Notes under the pieces: generated by a model
Database searches by the model: none
Seen by the model: the letters and a program-made list of their open reading frames with translations, nothing else
Told to the model about the DNA's origin: nothing
Shown: positions 13,226 through 21,015 of the stretch, one piece after another
Layout: every line of letters starts with the position of its first letter
How positions within the stretch are numbered: position 1 is the stretch's first letter
From: Porticoccus sp.
GTDB lineage: Bacteria; Pseudomonadota; Gammaproteobacteria; Pseudomonadales; Porticoccaceae
Direction of reading: 5' to 3'
Length of the DNA: 26,597 bases
Assembly (NCBI GenBank): GCA_023263825.1
Contig: JALQUJ010000090.1
Coordinates: 1 to 26,597, forward strand
Translations under genes and position numbers: made by a program

Positions 13226-15934
13226 TTACTGCCATAACTTCATTGTTTGAAGTGGTGCACCTTCAAGGTCTTCTTTATTGCGTTTATCAAGCCCCCGGCA
13301 AATCGCATCCCGAAGCTGTTCGCAGAAAATAGGGTTGCTTAGTGGTTGATAATCCATGTCGACGAGATGGAATGTGTCTTCAACCCGTTCACCTAGCGTA
13401 GAAATTTTTGCACTGAGAAGCCGTAGTCTAAAGTGAATAAAAATTCGACCAAGGTGTGCTAATAAACCAGGTCGATCAGGTGTTATCACTTCAAGAATAG
13501 TTGCACTTTTGTCTATGTCATTGCTGATGTGGGCAATGGTTTTCATGGTGAAGTGTTTGAGGTGGCGAGGTGTTCTTCTTTGTACTTTCAGGGTGTCTTG
13601 ATTGGGGTTTTTTAGAGCTTTGAAAAGGGTTTCTTTAATACGAGTAAGCATCTTTTCATTGTGCCCAACCGGGCTGTCGTTTTCATCTACTACGTAGAAT
13701 GTATCAAAAGTATTTTCCTGGGTATCCCGGTGAAGGCTTGCATCGAGAATGGTTAACTGTAATTGATCCAATGTAGCCGCGGTGATGGGAAAAACATTGT
13801 CAAGGCCATTGGTATGGATAAATATTTGTGTTGCTACTGGTACTTCTACACCCGCATCTTTAATAAGAATAACGGGATCAGCTGTATTTCCCTGAGTAGC
13901 AATTGCCTGGGTGTATCGGGCAATATCATCTGCGCTTTCTCTCAGGAAGAATTCGTCATCCAGATTTCCCCAGATGTTTTCAGCTTGCGATTCAATGACC
14001 TGATGGTCAGATAGGAGATTGATTGCTACAGTCTTGGTGTTTCTGACCCAGCCATCCCTGTTTACAGGGTTTTCTAGGCCACGTTGTAGAGCACGCTTTG
14101 TTTCTGTGTACAGCTGACGCATTAAGGAGGCTTTCCAACTGTTCCAGAGAGATGGATTTGTTGCTGTAATGTCGGCAACAGTAAGAACTAGCAGGTAGTT
14201 AAGGCGGAGCTGATTTCCAATTAATTTTGCAAATTTATAAATGACATCGGGGTCTGAAATGTCAGACCGTTGAGAAGTGCTGGACATCAATAAATGGTTT
14301 TCAACCAACCAGGAAATCAGGTTGGTTTCTTCTTCGGGTAATCCATGTCGTCTACAAAAGTCTGCGGCATCTACTGCGCCAAGCACGGAATGGTCACCAC
14401 CACGCCCTTTGCCTACATCATGATAGAGTCCTGCTATAAATGCCAGCTGGGGTTTCGGTAGGCTTTTGTACACATGGGAAGAAACAGGGAATTCTTGTGC
14501 TACCTCAGGGCGATCAAACAAACGCATATTTTTAATTAATTGTAGCGTGTGGGCATCCACGGGGTAGCGGTGAAAGAGGTCGTGTTGGGTCTGACCTATG
14601 ATTTTTCCAAATTCTGGCAAGTAGCGCCCAAGGATGCCATATCGGGTCATGCGCTGAAGTTGGGTGCTCATCTTGTGCGGGCATTTTAGCAATCGCAAAA
14701 AGATGGTTTTATTCTGTGGTTCATTGCGAAATGCTTCGTCAATGAGCTTGCGGTGCTGCCTGATTTGTCTAATGGTGGTAGCACGTATCCCTTGAATATC
14801 TTCGTTTTCACCTAACAGGCAAAATATCTCTAACAGGGCAGAGGGGTATTTGGCAAAGATGTATTCTCCTACGGTTTCTATGTGCTCATCTCGTACTTGA
14901 AAGCGCTCATTAAGTACATAGGTTTCCTTTACTTTGTCTTTGCGAAGAATGACTTCATCAAGGTATTGAAGCATTACATCGTTCAGTTCTCGCATGGAGA
15001 GAACGACTTGATAGTAATGCTGCATGAATTGCTCTACACCAAGACGTTCATCACTATCATGGTAACCAAACATTTCCGCTATTTTTCGTTGGTGGTCAAA
15101 CTGCAATTTTTCTTCGGGACGTTCGGCAATCAAGTGGAGTCCATAGCGCACTTTCCAAAGGAATGACTCACCACGCTTTAGTTGCAGATATTCCTCAGGG
15201 GTTAGAAAGTCATTGCCAACCAATTCTTCTAATGATTCAACATTAAAATGCCGTTTTGCCACCCACGTAATCATCTGGATATCGCGTAAGCCACCAGGTG
15301 CTTCTTTAATGTTTGGTTCCAGGTTGTACTCAGTGTTGCCATGTTTATCATGGCGCTCAATTTGCTCATCCCATTTGGCACGAAAAAATGCTTTTGACGG
15401 CCATATTTTCCGTGGGCTGGTTTTTTTCAGCATAGACTGGCGTAACTTATCGTCACCTGAAATGGTACGGGTTTCTATCAGATTAGTAGCAACAGTAATA
15501 TCAGCGCGGGCTTCATCGACACATTGGGATAGGGAGCGCACACTGTGTCCGATTTTGAGTTGGATATCCCAGAGAAAAGTAAGAAAGCCTTCTATTGAGG
15601 GTTGATAACGTTTAGGTGCCCCACGGCGTATTAGTAACATGAGGTCAATGTCTGATTCTGGGTGGAGTTCACCCCGTCCATAACCGCCAACGGCTAGAAG
15701 TGCAATGCTTTTATCCCATTTAAACTGTTTCCAGGCATGGCGAAGAATAAGATCAATGAATTCAGAGCGCTCAACCAGGAGATTCCAGGTTTGTTCCCCT
15801 TCATGAAATCGGGAATTCAGGTGCGAATTAGCTGCCTCGATTGCATTTTTAAAGACTTTAATTGGATTTTCTGTTTCCAGATCTTTAAGAAAGCGTCGCT
15901 CATCAAAGAAGAGTAAGGTTTTGTTTTGAGTCAT
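13226..15934 (-). CDS. glnD: bifunctional [protein-PII] uridylyltransferase/uridylyl-removing enzyme
   Basis: GlnD senses glutamine and adds UMP to, or removes it from, PII proteins, controlling nitrogen assimilation. The 902-residue product (E. coli 890) shows all domains in order. The nucleotidyltransferase motif GGYGRGELHPESDID is at 83-97. A PII-uridylyltransferase helical region contains EAPGGLRDIQMITW. The HD hydrolase domain has H505-D506 in YHDVGKGRGGDHS. Two C-terminal ACT domains follow at about 700-770 and 818-890 (ILEVITPDRPGLLAHLGRIF). Its ATG overlaps the map stop codon by one base (TAATG), so translation is probably coupled to map. dapC follows. No GlnB gene is in the window. 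Confidence 0.97.
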   Translation of the reverse strand: MTQNKTLLFFDERRFLKDLETENPIKVFKNAIEAANSHLNSRFHEGEQTWNLLVERSEFIDLILRHAWKQFKWDKSIALLAVGGYGRGELHPESDIDLMLLIRRGAPKRYQPSIEGFLTFLWDIQLKIGHSVRSLSQCVDEARADITVATNLIETRTISGDDKLRQSMLKKTSPRKIWPSKAFFRAKWDEQIERHDKHGNTEYNLEPNIKEAPGGLRDIQMITWVAKRHFNVESLEELVGNDFLTPEEYLQLKRGESFLWKVRYGLHLIAERPEEKLQFDHQRKIAEMFGYHDSDERLGVEQFMQHYYQVVLSMRELNDVMLQYLDEVILRKDKVKETYVLNERFQVRDEHIETVGEYIFAKYPSALLEIFCLLGENEDIQGIRATTIRQIRQHRKLIDEAFRNEPQNKTIFLRLLKCPHKMSTQLQRMTRYGILGRYLPEFGKIIGQTQHDLFHRYPVDAHTLQLIKNMRLFDRPEVAQEFPVSSHVYKSLPKPQLAFIAGLYHDVGKGRGGDHSVLGAVDAADFCRRHGLPEEETNLISWLVENHLLMSSTSQRSDISDPDVIYKFAKLIGNQLRLNYLLVLTVADITATNPSLWNSWKASLMRQLYTETKRALQRGLENPVNRDGWVRNTKTVAINLLSDHQVIESQAENIWGNLDDEFFLRESADDIARYTQAIATQGNTADPVILIKDAGVEVPVATQIFIHTNGLDNVFPITAATLDQLQLTILDASLHRDTQENTFDTFYVVDENDSPVGHNEKMLTRIKETLFKALKNPNQDTLKVQRRTPRHLKHFTMKTIAHISNDIDKSATILEVITPDRPGLLAHLGRIFIHFRLRLLSAKISTLGERVEDTFHLVDMDYQPLSNPIFCEQLRDAICRGLDKRNKEDLEGAPLQTMKLWQ

Positions 15935-16704
15935 TAAAAAGATTCTTCATTACGTACAGTAAGAACTTCCACACCATCGGCAGTAACTGCCAGTGTGTGC
16001 TCCCATTGTGCCGATAGGCGACCATCCCGTGTTTCAACTGTCCAGCCATCTTTTTTTAGTTTGGTTTGATGTTTTCCCGCATTCAACATGGGTTCAATGG
16101 TAAAGGTCATCCCTTCTTGAAGTTCAAGCCCGGTGTTAGGGCGTCCAAAATGCAGTACTTGAGGAGCTTGATGGAACTCTGTTCCAATACCATGGCCACA
16201 GTAATCTCTAACCACACTGTAATAATTGCTTTCAGCATGTTGTTGGATAGCATGACCGATATCCCCTAATTTGGCACCAGGTTTTACAATTTTGATGGCT
16301 TTGTAAAGGCTTTCTTGACTTACTTGTACCAAGCGACTGGCATGCTCTGATACATTGCCAATACAAAACATTTTGCTGGTATCACCAAAAAAACCATCTT
16401 TTATCACGGTAATATCAAGGTTGACAATATCGCCACTTTTAAGAATTTTTTTAGTTGAGGGAATGCCATGGCAGACCACATTATTCGCGGAGGCGCATAT
16501 AGATTTAGGGAAACCGTGATAGTTAAGAGGCGCAGGGATGGCTTTTTGTACGTTGACGATATGGTCGTGGCATATCCTGTCTAGCTCGGCAGTACTGATT
16601 CCAGCTTTGACATAGGGTTCTATCATTTCAAGAACTTCTGCCGCAAGCCTGCCAGCAACACGCATTTTTTCGAGCTCATCAGCATTTTTGAGATGAACAG
16701 CCAT
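15934..16704 (-). CDS. map: methionine aminopeptidase, type I
   Basis: Map removes the initiator methionine from nascent proteins. The 256-residue enzyme has the type I length and all five metal ligands at E. coli-like positions: D97 and D108 in NLDITVIKDGFFGDTS, H171 in CGHGIGTEFH, E204 in FTIEPM and E235 in QWEHT. The substrate-facing H79 lies in VVCHGIP. It is divergent from rpsB across a 300-base gap, as in E. coli and Pseudomonas. It starts the minus-strand series map-glnD-dapC-nth and overlaps glnD by one base. Confidence 0.98.
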   Translation of the reverse strand: MAVHLKNADELEKMRVAGRLAAEVLEMIEPYVKAGISTAELDRICHDHIVNVQKAIPAPLNYHGFPKSICASANNVVCHGIPSTKKILKSGDIVNLDITVIKDGFFGDTSKMFCIGNVSEHASRLVQVSQESLYKAIKIVKPGAKLGDIGHAIQQHAESNYYSVVRDYCGHGIGTEFHQAPQVLHFGRPNTGLELQEGMTFTIEPMLNAGKHQTKLKKDGWTVETRDGRLSAQWEHTLAVTADGVEVLTVRNEESF

Positions 16705-16739
16705 AGGGTTATTCCGGGGTGTAAAGTATAAAGCGCGCC

Positions 16740-16745
16740 ATTATA
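16740..16745 (-). promoter_or_regulatory. candidate -10 element of the map promoter
   Basis: On the minus strand, a perfect TATAAT (16745-16740) is followed by the GC-rich GGCGCGC, about 36 bases before the map start. No good -35 is seen at the right spacing, although GTTACA lies 9 bases further up. The GC-rich discriminator resembles those of stringently controlled promoters. Confidence 0.45.
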
Positions 16746-16823
16746 GCCGATAATTGTAACGGATTATTATTATAGATAGTTATTGGTCGTATTAAGTCAC
16801 CATGTTATTTCAGTTGTTTTTTC

Positions 16824-16852
16824 TTCTAAAAAAATGGGTTTTATGGTATAAA
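16824..16852 (+). promoter_or_regulatory. candidate rpsB promoter
   Basis: TATAAA at 16847-16852, with TTCTAA (16824-16829) 17 bases upstream and a GC-rich discriminator GCGC directly after it, fits a growth-rate-regulated ribosomal protein promoter. The -35 is weak. The 11-base word GTATAAAGCGC that holds the -10 also occurs at 16726-16736, exactly 120 bases earlier. Confidence 0.4.
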
Positions 16853-16935
16853 GCGCACCGCTTCGAGCCAATGTGCCCGGGGTAAATTGAAAGTTTATTG
16901 AAATCTAACGACACACACATATCGACACACTTGTT

Positions 16936-16995
16936 CTGGGTGCCTGTATTACGGGTTGATCAGTGGGATATGTGGAGGTTTAACCCTAATTAAAG
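16936..16995 (+). promoter_or_regulatory. likely S2 (rpsB) mRNA leader element
   Basis: The long rpsB leader contains GGTGCCTGTATTACGGGTT and, 20 bases on, GATATGTGGAGGTTTAACCC, with GGGTT (16953-16957) able to pair with AACCC (16982-16986). I recall very similar sequence just before rpsB in enterobacteria, where S2 represses its own operon through this leader. The resemblance is from memory and the folding was done by eye, so I call the element but not its mechanism here. Confidence 0.5.
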
Positions 16996-17004
16996 GAAAC
17001 TAAT

Positions 17005-17784
17005 ATGGCTACTGTAAGCATGCGTGACATGTTGCAGGCTGGTGTTCATTTCGGTCACCAGACCCGCTTTTGGAACCCAAAAATGGATAAATTCATTTTT
17101 GGTGCTCGTAATAAAATTCATATCCTGAATCTGGAAAACACTGTTCCAGCATTCAATGAGGCACTTGAAATTGTTCGTCAGGTTGCAGCAAATGGCAATA
17201 AAGTTCTGTTGGTTGGTACTAAGCGTGCTGCACAGAAAGTGATTGCTGAGCAAGCTGAGCGTTCAGGTATGCCTTTTGTCAGCAACCGCTGGTTAGGTGG
17301 AATGCTCACAAACTACAAGACTATTCGTGCTTCTATCCGTCGTTACCGTGAATTGGAAGCGCAAAGCCAGGATGGTACTTTCGAGAAGCTGACTAAGAAA
17401 GAAGCCCTGATGCGTACCCGCCTGATGGAAAAGCTTGATCGTTCTATTGGTGGTATTAAAGATATGGGTGGTTTGCCCGATATGTTGTTTGTGATTGACG
17501 TTGATCATGAACGTATTGCTATTCAGGAAGCCAACAAGCTGGGTATTCCCGTTATTGGTATCGTTGATACTAACAGTAATCCTGATGGCGTTGATTATGT
17601 TATTCCTGGTAATGATGATGCGATTAGAGCCATCAAGTTGTATACAACAGCGATTGCCGATGCCATTTTGGAAGGAAAGGCTGAGTCAAGCAATGTTACT
17701 AGCAAAGACGAATTTGTTGAGGTGACAGATGCTGAAGTAACTGAAGAAAGTGATAACACAGATGCAGAAGCTGCTGCTGAATAA
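17005..17784 (+). CDS. rpsB: 30S ribosomal protein S2
   Basis: S2 binds the head-body junction of the 30S subunit, helps recruit S1, and in gammaproteobacteria also represses the rpsB-tsf operon. The protein has 259 residues, with the hallmark start MATVSMRDMLQAGVHFGHQTRFWNPKM and later GGMLTNYKTI, DRSIGGIKDMGGLPDMLFVIDVDHERIAI and GIVDTNSNPDGVDYVIPGNDDAIRAI. The acidic C-terminal tail, rich in E, D and T, is variable in the family. AAAGGA lies 8 bases before the ATG. tsf follows after an attenuator-like hairpin, as in E. coli. Confidence 0.99.
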   Translation: MATVSMRDMLQAGVHFGHQTRFWNPKMDKFIFGARNKIHILNLENTVPAFNEALEIVRQVAANGNKVLLVGTKRAAQKVIAEQAERSGMPFVSNRWLGGMLTNYKTIRASIRRYRELEAQSQDGTFEKLTKKEALMRTRLMEKLDRSIGGIKDMGGLPDMLFVIDVDHERIAIQEANKLGIPVIGIVDTNSNPDGVDYVIPGNDDAIRAIKLYTTAIADAILEGKAESSNVTSKDEFVEVTDAEVTEESDNTDAEAAAE

Positions 17785-17812
17785 GTAGCGAACACTGCAG
17801 GAATGATTATTT

Positions 17813-17836
17813 AAAGGGGGCTATGCCCCCTTTTTT
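17813..17836 (+). terminator. rpsB-tsf intergenic terminator/attenuator
   Basis: A perfect 9-bp stem AAAGGGGGC/GCCCCCTTT (17813-17821 and 17825-17833) with loop TAT runs into six T residues. Its position between rpsB and tsf matches the partial terminator known in E. coli that adjusts the S2 to EF-Ts ratio. Some read-through is expected, because tsf has only 30 bases after it before its start and no separate promoter is visible. Confidence 0.88.
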
Positions 17837-17866
17837 CCAAGTAAAAAGACTGAGAGGAATCGACAG

Positions 17867-18730
17867 ATGGCAGCAATTTCTGCATCTATGGTTAAAGAAC
17901 TGCGCGAGCGCACTGGCCTCGGAATGATGGAATGTAAAAAAGCACTGGTTGAAGCTGATGGCAATATAGATAAAGCCATTGATGACTTGCGTAAATCAAG
18001 TGGTATGAAGGCTGCTAAGAAAGCAGGTCGTACAGCGGCTGAAGGTGTTGTGGCAGTTAAAGTCGCAGACGACAACAGTTATGGTGTGATGGTTGAAGTG
18101 AACAGTGAAACTGACTTCGTTGCTCGTGATGATGGTTTTCTGGCATTTGTTAGTCAGGTTGCTGATAAGGCATTTGCTGAAAAGCAAACCGATGCTGCTG
18201 CATTGGCCGCTAGTATGGAAGATGCACGTCAGGCATTAGTTCAGAAAATTGGAGAAAATATCAATGTTCGCCGTGTTGAGCTTGTGGAAGCGCCTGTCGT
18301 TGCTGCTTATGTTCACAGCAACAACCGCATTAGTGTTTTAGCTGCGCTCACGGGTGGCGATGCAGAAGTGGCTAAAGATGTTGCTATGCATGTTGCTGCG
18401 GTAAACCCTCAAGTGGTAAAACCAGAAGATATGCCTGAAGAAGTTGTGGCGAAAGAAAAAGAAATCTTTGTTGCCCAGGCACGCGAGAGTGGTAAGCCTG
18501 AAGAAATTATTGAGAAAATGATTTCCGGTCGTATCAACAAGTTCTTATCTGAAGCTAGCCTGGTTAACCAGCCTTTTGTTAAAGATCCTGAGGTGAAGGT
18601 AGGTAAGCTGGTAAAAGATGCCGGTGGTGATGTTCAGTCATTCACACGCTTTGAAGTGGGCGAGGGTATTGAAAAAGAGGAAGTAGATTTTGCTGCGGAA
18701 GTGGCAGCCCAAGTTGGCGCTGCGAGCTAA
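17867..18730 (+). CDS. tsf: elongation factor Ts
   Basis: EF-Ts exchanges GDP for GTP on EF-Tu. The 287-residue protein (E. coli 283) shows the N-terminal UBA-like domain (SASMVKELRERTGLGMMECKKAL), the TDFVARDD core motif that contacts EF-Tu, and the dimerisation region with VAMHVAAVNPQVV, followed by a C-terminal module. GAGAGGAA precedes the ATG. It is expressed with rpsB through the intergenic hairpin. Confidence 0.98.
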   Translation: MAAISASMVKELRERTGLGMMECKKALVEADGNIDKAIDDLRKSSGMKAAKKAGRTAAEGVVAVKVADDNSYGVMVEVNSETDFVARDDGFLAFVSQVADKAFAEKQTDAAALAASMEDARQALVQKIGENINVRRVELVEAPVVAAYVHSNNRISVLAALTGGDAEVAKDVAMHVAAVNPQVVKPEDMPEEVVAKEKEIFVAQARESGKPEEIIEKMISGRINKFLSEASLVNQPFVKDPEVKVGKLVKDAGGDVQSFTRFEVGEGIEKEEVDFAAEVAAQVGAAS

Positions 18731-18803
18731 TTTGAAAACTGGGGCTTAGGTCCCCGTTGTTATTTCGCCCCGAAAAAATTTAGTAAAAAGCATGTTTATT
18801 CAT

Positions 18804-18833
18804 AAATGTGGCTTATATAAATGAGCCATGTTT
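18804..18833 (+). other. hairpin in the pyrH leader
   Basis: Arms 18804-18816 and 18821-18833 can pair over 13 positions (three G-U pairs) around a 4-base loop, 34 bases before the pyrH ATG. It lacks a following T tract, so it is not an intrinsic terminator. It may be an RNA processing or regulatory structure, or chance. Confidence 0.35.
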
Positions 18834-18867
18834 GTAGCTTAGAATAAAAAAATCCCGGAGAAATAAT

Positions 18868-19614
18868 ATGCCCGCCACTGGTGATAAAAAATACAAGCGC
18901 ATACTACTCAAGTTGAGTGGTGAAGAGCTGATGGGGGAAGAGGGGTTTGGCATTGATCCAAAAGTTCTTGATCGAATGGCTCTTGAAATTGGTCAGCTTG
19001 TTGGTATTGGTGTTCAGGTAGGTTTGGTGATTGGTGGTGGTAACCTGTTTCGGGGAGCCGCATTAAATGAAGCCGGCATGGAGCGAGTTACTGGTGATCA
19101 TATGGGTATGTTGGCCACTATGATGAATGGTCTGGCTATGCGTGATGCTCTGGATCGGAACAATATTTCAGCCAGAGTAATGTCAGCTATACCGATGAGC
19201 GGTGTGGTCGAGCATTACGACCGCCGTAAAGCCATGCGCCATTTGGATAGAGGGGATGTCGTGATTTTCTCTGCCGGGACTGGTAATCCTTTTTTTACCA
19301 CGGATTCAGCCGCATGCTTGAGAGGCATTGAAATTGATGCAGAACTAGTTCTGAAGGCAACCAAGGTTGATGGCGTTTATTCCTCCGATCCAATGAAAGA
19401 TCCCAATGCTACAATCTATTCTCATTTGACCTACGATGAAGCCCTGGAAAAAAGGCTTGGCGTTATGGACTTAACGGCCATTTGTCTCTGCCGTGAGCAT
19501 GAAATGCCGCTACGTGTATTTCGTATGTCGAAGCCTGGAGCGCTGTTAAATATTGTTGTTGGTGGAGAAGAAGGTACTTTGATTGAGGAAAGCCATTTTG
19601 ATCAAGAAAAATAG
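18868..19614 (+). CDS. pyrH: uridylate kinase (UMP kinase)
   Basis: PyrH phosphorylates UMP to UDP, feeding all pyrimidine nucleotides and envelope precursors. It is a hexamer controlled by GTP and UTP. The 248-residue sequence has the bacterial amino-acid-kinase fold motifs: KRILLKLSGEELMGEEGFGID, VGLVIGGGNLFRG, DHMGMLATMMNGLAMRDAL, FSAGTGNPFFTTDSAACLR and ATKVDGVYSSDPMKDP. CCCGGAGAAATAAT supplies the ribosome-binding site. The 137-base gap after tsf may hold its own promoter. Its 3' end forms one copy of a short direct repeat that continues into the frr leader. Confidence 0.98.
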   Translation: MPATGDKKYKRILLKLSGEELMGEEGFGIDPKVLDRMALEIGQLVGIGVQVGLVIGGGNLFRGAALNEAGMERVTGDHMGMLATMMNGLAMRDALDRNNISARVMSAIPMSGVVEHYDRRKAMRHLDRGDVVIFSAGTGNPFFTTDSAACLRGIEIDAELVLKATKVDGVYSSDPMKDPNATIYSHLTYDEALEKRLGVMDLTAICLCREHEMPLRVFRMSKPGALLNIVVGGEEGTLIEESHFDQEK

Positions 19615-19651
19615 TTTTGGTCGAGGAAAGCTGTGTTGATCGAGGAAAATA
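19585..19651 (+). repeat. imperfect direct repeat across the pyrH end and frr ribosome-binding site
   Basis: The 29-base segment at 19585-19613 (GAGGAAAGC...TTGATC...AAAAATA) recurs at 19623-19651 with five differences and a period of 38. The first copy is the last codons of pyrH. The second ends three bases before the frr ATG and supplies its GAGG ribosome-binding site. Confidence 0.8.
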
Positions 19652-19654
19652 ACA

Positions 19655-20212
19655 ATGATTAATGAGTTAAAACAGGATGCAGGCGAACGTATGGCTAAAA
19701 GTGTTGAGGCTCTGTCCCATGCTTTTAACAAAATTCGTACAGGTCGTGCGCACCCAAGCTTATTGGATGGTTTAACAGTATCTTACTATGGCGTTGATAC
19801 ACCACTGAGTCAGGTAGGAAATGTTTCTGTGTTGGATGCACGAACACTATCTGTTTCTGTGTGGGAGAAAACATTAGTGCCGGAAGTTGAAAAAGCTATC
19901 CTTAAATCAGATCTGGGGCTGAATCCCGCAACTTCTGGAGAGCTGATACGTATACCAATGCCAGCATTGACTGAGGAAACGCGCAAGGGCTTTATTAAGC
20001 AAGCGAGATCTGAAGCAGAAACGGCACGAATTTCTATACGTAATATTCGCCGCGATGTTCTATCTGATGTTAAAGAGCTTCTCAAGGAAAAAGAGATTAC
20101 TGAAGATGAAGATCACAAGGCCCAGGATGAAATACAAAAAATTACGGACAAGTACATTAAGCAAGTCGACGAAGCATTAGCTGCTAAAGAAGTCGATTTG
20201 ATGGAAATTTAG
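19655..20212 (+). CDS. frr: ribosome recycling factor
   Basis: RRF splits post-termination ribosomes together with EF-G. The 185-residue protein has exactly the usual length and the tRNA-mimic features: FNKIRTGRAHPSLLDGLTVSYYG, TPLSQVGNVSV, GLNPATSGELIRIPMPALTEETRK and a C-terminal long helix ending in DLMEI. Its ribosome-binding site GATCGAGGAAAA is part of the direct repeat derived from the pyrH 3' end. pyrH-frr-uppS is the conserved order, and uppS begins 29 bases after its stop. Confidence 0.98.
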   Translation: MINELKQDAGERMAKSVEALSHAFNKIRTGRAHPSLLDGLTVSYYGVDTPLSQVGNVSVLDARTLSVSVWEKTLVPEVEKAILKSDLGLNPATSGELIRIPMPALTEETRKGFIKQARSEAETARISIRNIRRDVLSDVKELLKEKEITEDEDHKAQDEIQKITDKYIKQVDEALAAKEVDLMEI

Positions 20213-20241
20213 TCCATATTTCAAGGATTGAAATCTTACCC

Positions 20242-21015
20242 ATGAATACGCAATCAAACGTATCATCTATAGCACATCCATTGCGTCATGTAGCTATTAT
20301 TATGGATGGCAATAACCGGTGGGCAAAACAACGAGGCCTGTCAGGTACTGCGGGTCATGAAGCTGGGATCGAACGGGTACGTGATGTACTCGATGCCAGT
20401 GAGAAGTATGACATTGATGTTTTAACATTATTTGCCTTCAGTAGTGAAAATTGGAATCGCCCTGAATCAGAAGTTAGGGCGTTGATGTCATTGTTGGCTT
20501 CATACCTAAAAAAAGAGGTAAAACAGCTAAAAGAGCGTAGCGTTAGTTTACGAGTTATCGGTCGTCGTGATCATTTTAGTGCTCGTCTTAATAAGCTAAT
20601 TGATGAAACTGAATCTGCTACTGCCAAAGGTATCAGAACATTGGTTTTAGCCATCGACTACGGTGGTCGTTGGGAAATCACAGATGCTGCCAGGGAATTA
20701 GCCCGACAGGTTCAGCGTGGAAGAATTCGTCCAGAAGATATTACTGAAGAGAGCATGCAACAGAACATGCGCATGCCTGACCTGCCACCACCAGATCTCT
20801 GTATTCGTACGGCTGGCGAACAAAGAATCAGTAATTTTTTACTATGGCACATGGCTTATACCGAGTTTTATTTTGCTGACTGTTACTGGCCCGATTTTGA
20901 TGGTGTTGCTTTTGATATGGCCATTCGTAATTATCAGCAGCGTCAACGCAGGTTTGGTGCTCGTGATGAGTTATTGAAAGACTCGAGTGCAAATGCAGGA
21001 ATAAAACGTGCTTAA
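20242..21015 (+). CDS. uppS: undecaprenyl diphosphate synthase
   Basis: UppS adds eight isoprene units to farnesyl-PP to make the C55 carrier for peptidoglycan and O-antigen. The 257-residue protein shows the cis-prenyltransferase motifs: IIMDGNNRWAKQRG with catalytic D22, GHEAG, LTLFAFSSENWNRP, DYGGRWEI, and PDLCIRTAGEQRISNFLLWHMAYTEFYF with RTxGExRxSNF. AAGGAT is rather far (13 bases) from the ATG. Its stop codon overlaps the cdsA start by 8 bases, so the two are probably co-translated. Confidence 0.98.
   Translation: MNTQSNVSSIAHPLRHVAIIMDGNNRWAKQRGLSGTAGHEAGIERVRDVLDASEKYDIDVLTLFAFSSENWNRPESEVRALMSLLASYLKKEVKQLKERSVSLRVIGRRDHFSARLNKLIDETESATAKGIRTLVLAIDYGGRWEITDAARELARQVQRGRIRPEDITEESMQQNMRMPDLPPPDLCIRTAGEQRISNFLLWHMAYTEFYFADCYWPDFDGVAFDMAIRNYQQRQRRFGARDELLKDSSANAGIKRA

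Noticed and set aside
15213..15605. 130-residue plus-strand open frame opposite glnD
   Set aside because: Antisense to the conserved nucleotidyltransferase part of GlnD, with no ribosome-binding site or recognisable protein features; a shadow frame.
18741..18771. Terminator after tsf formed by GGGGC and GCCCC or CCCC
   Set aside because: Only 4-5 base pairs with alternative partners, followed by an A-rich rather than T-rich stretch.
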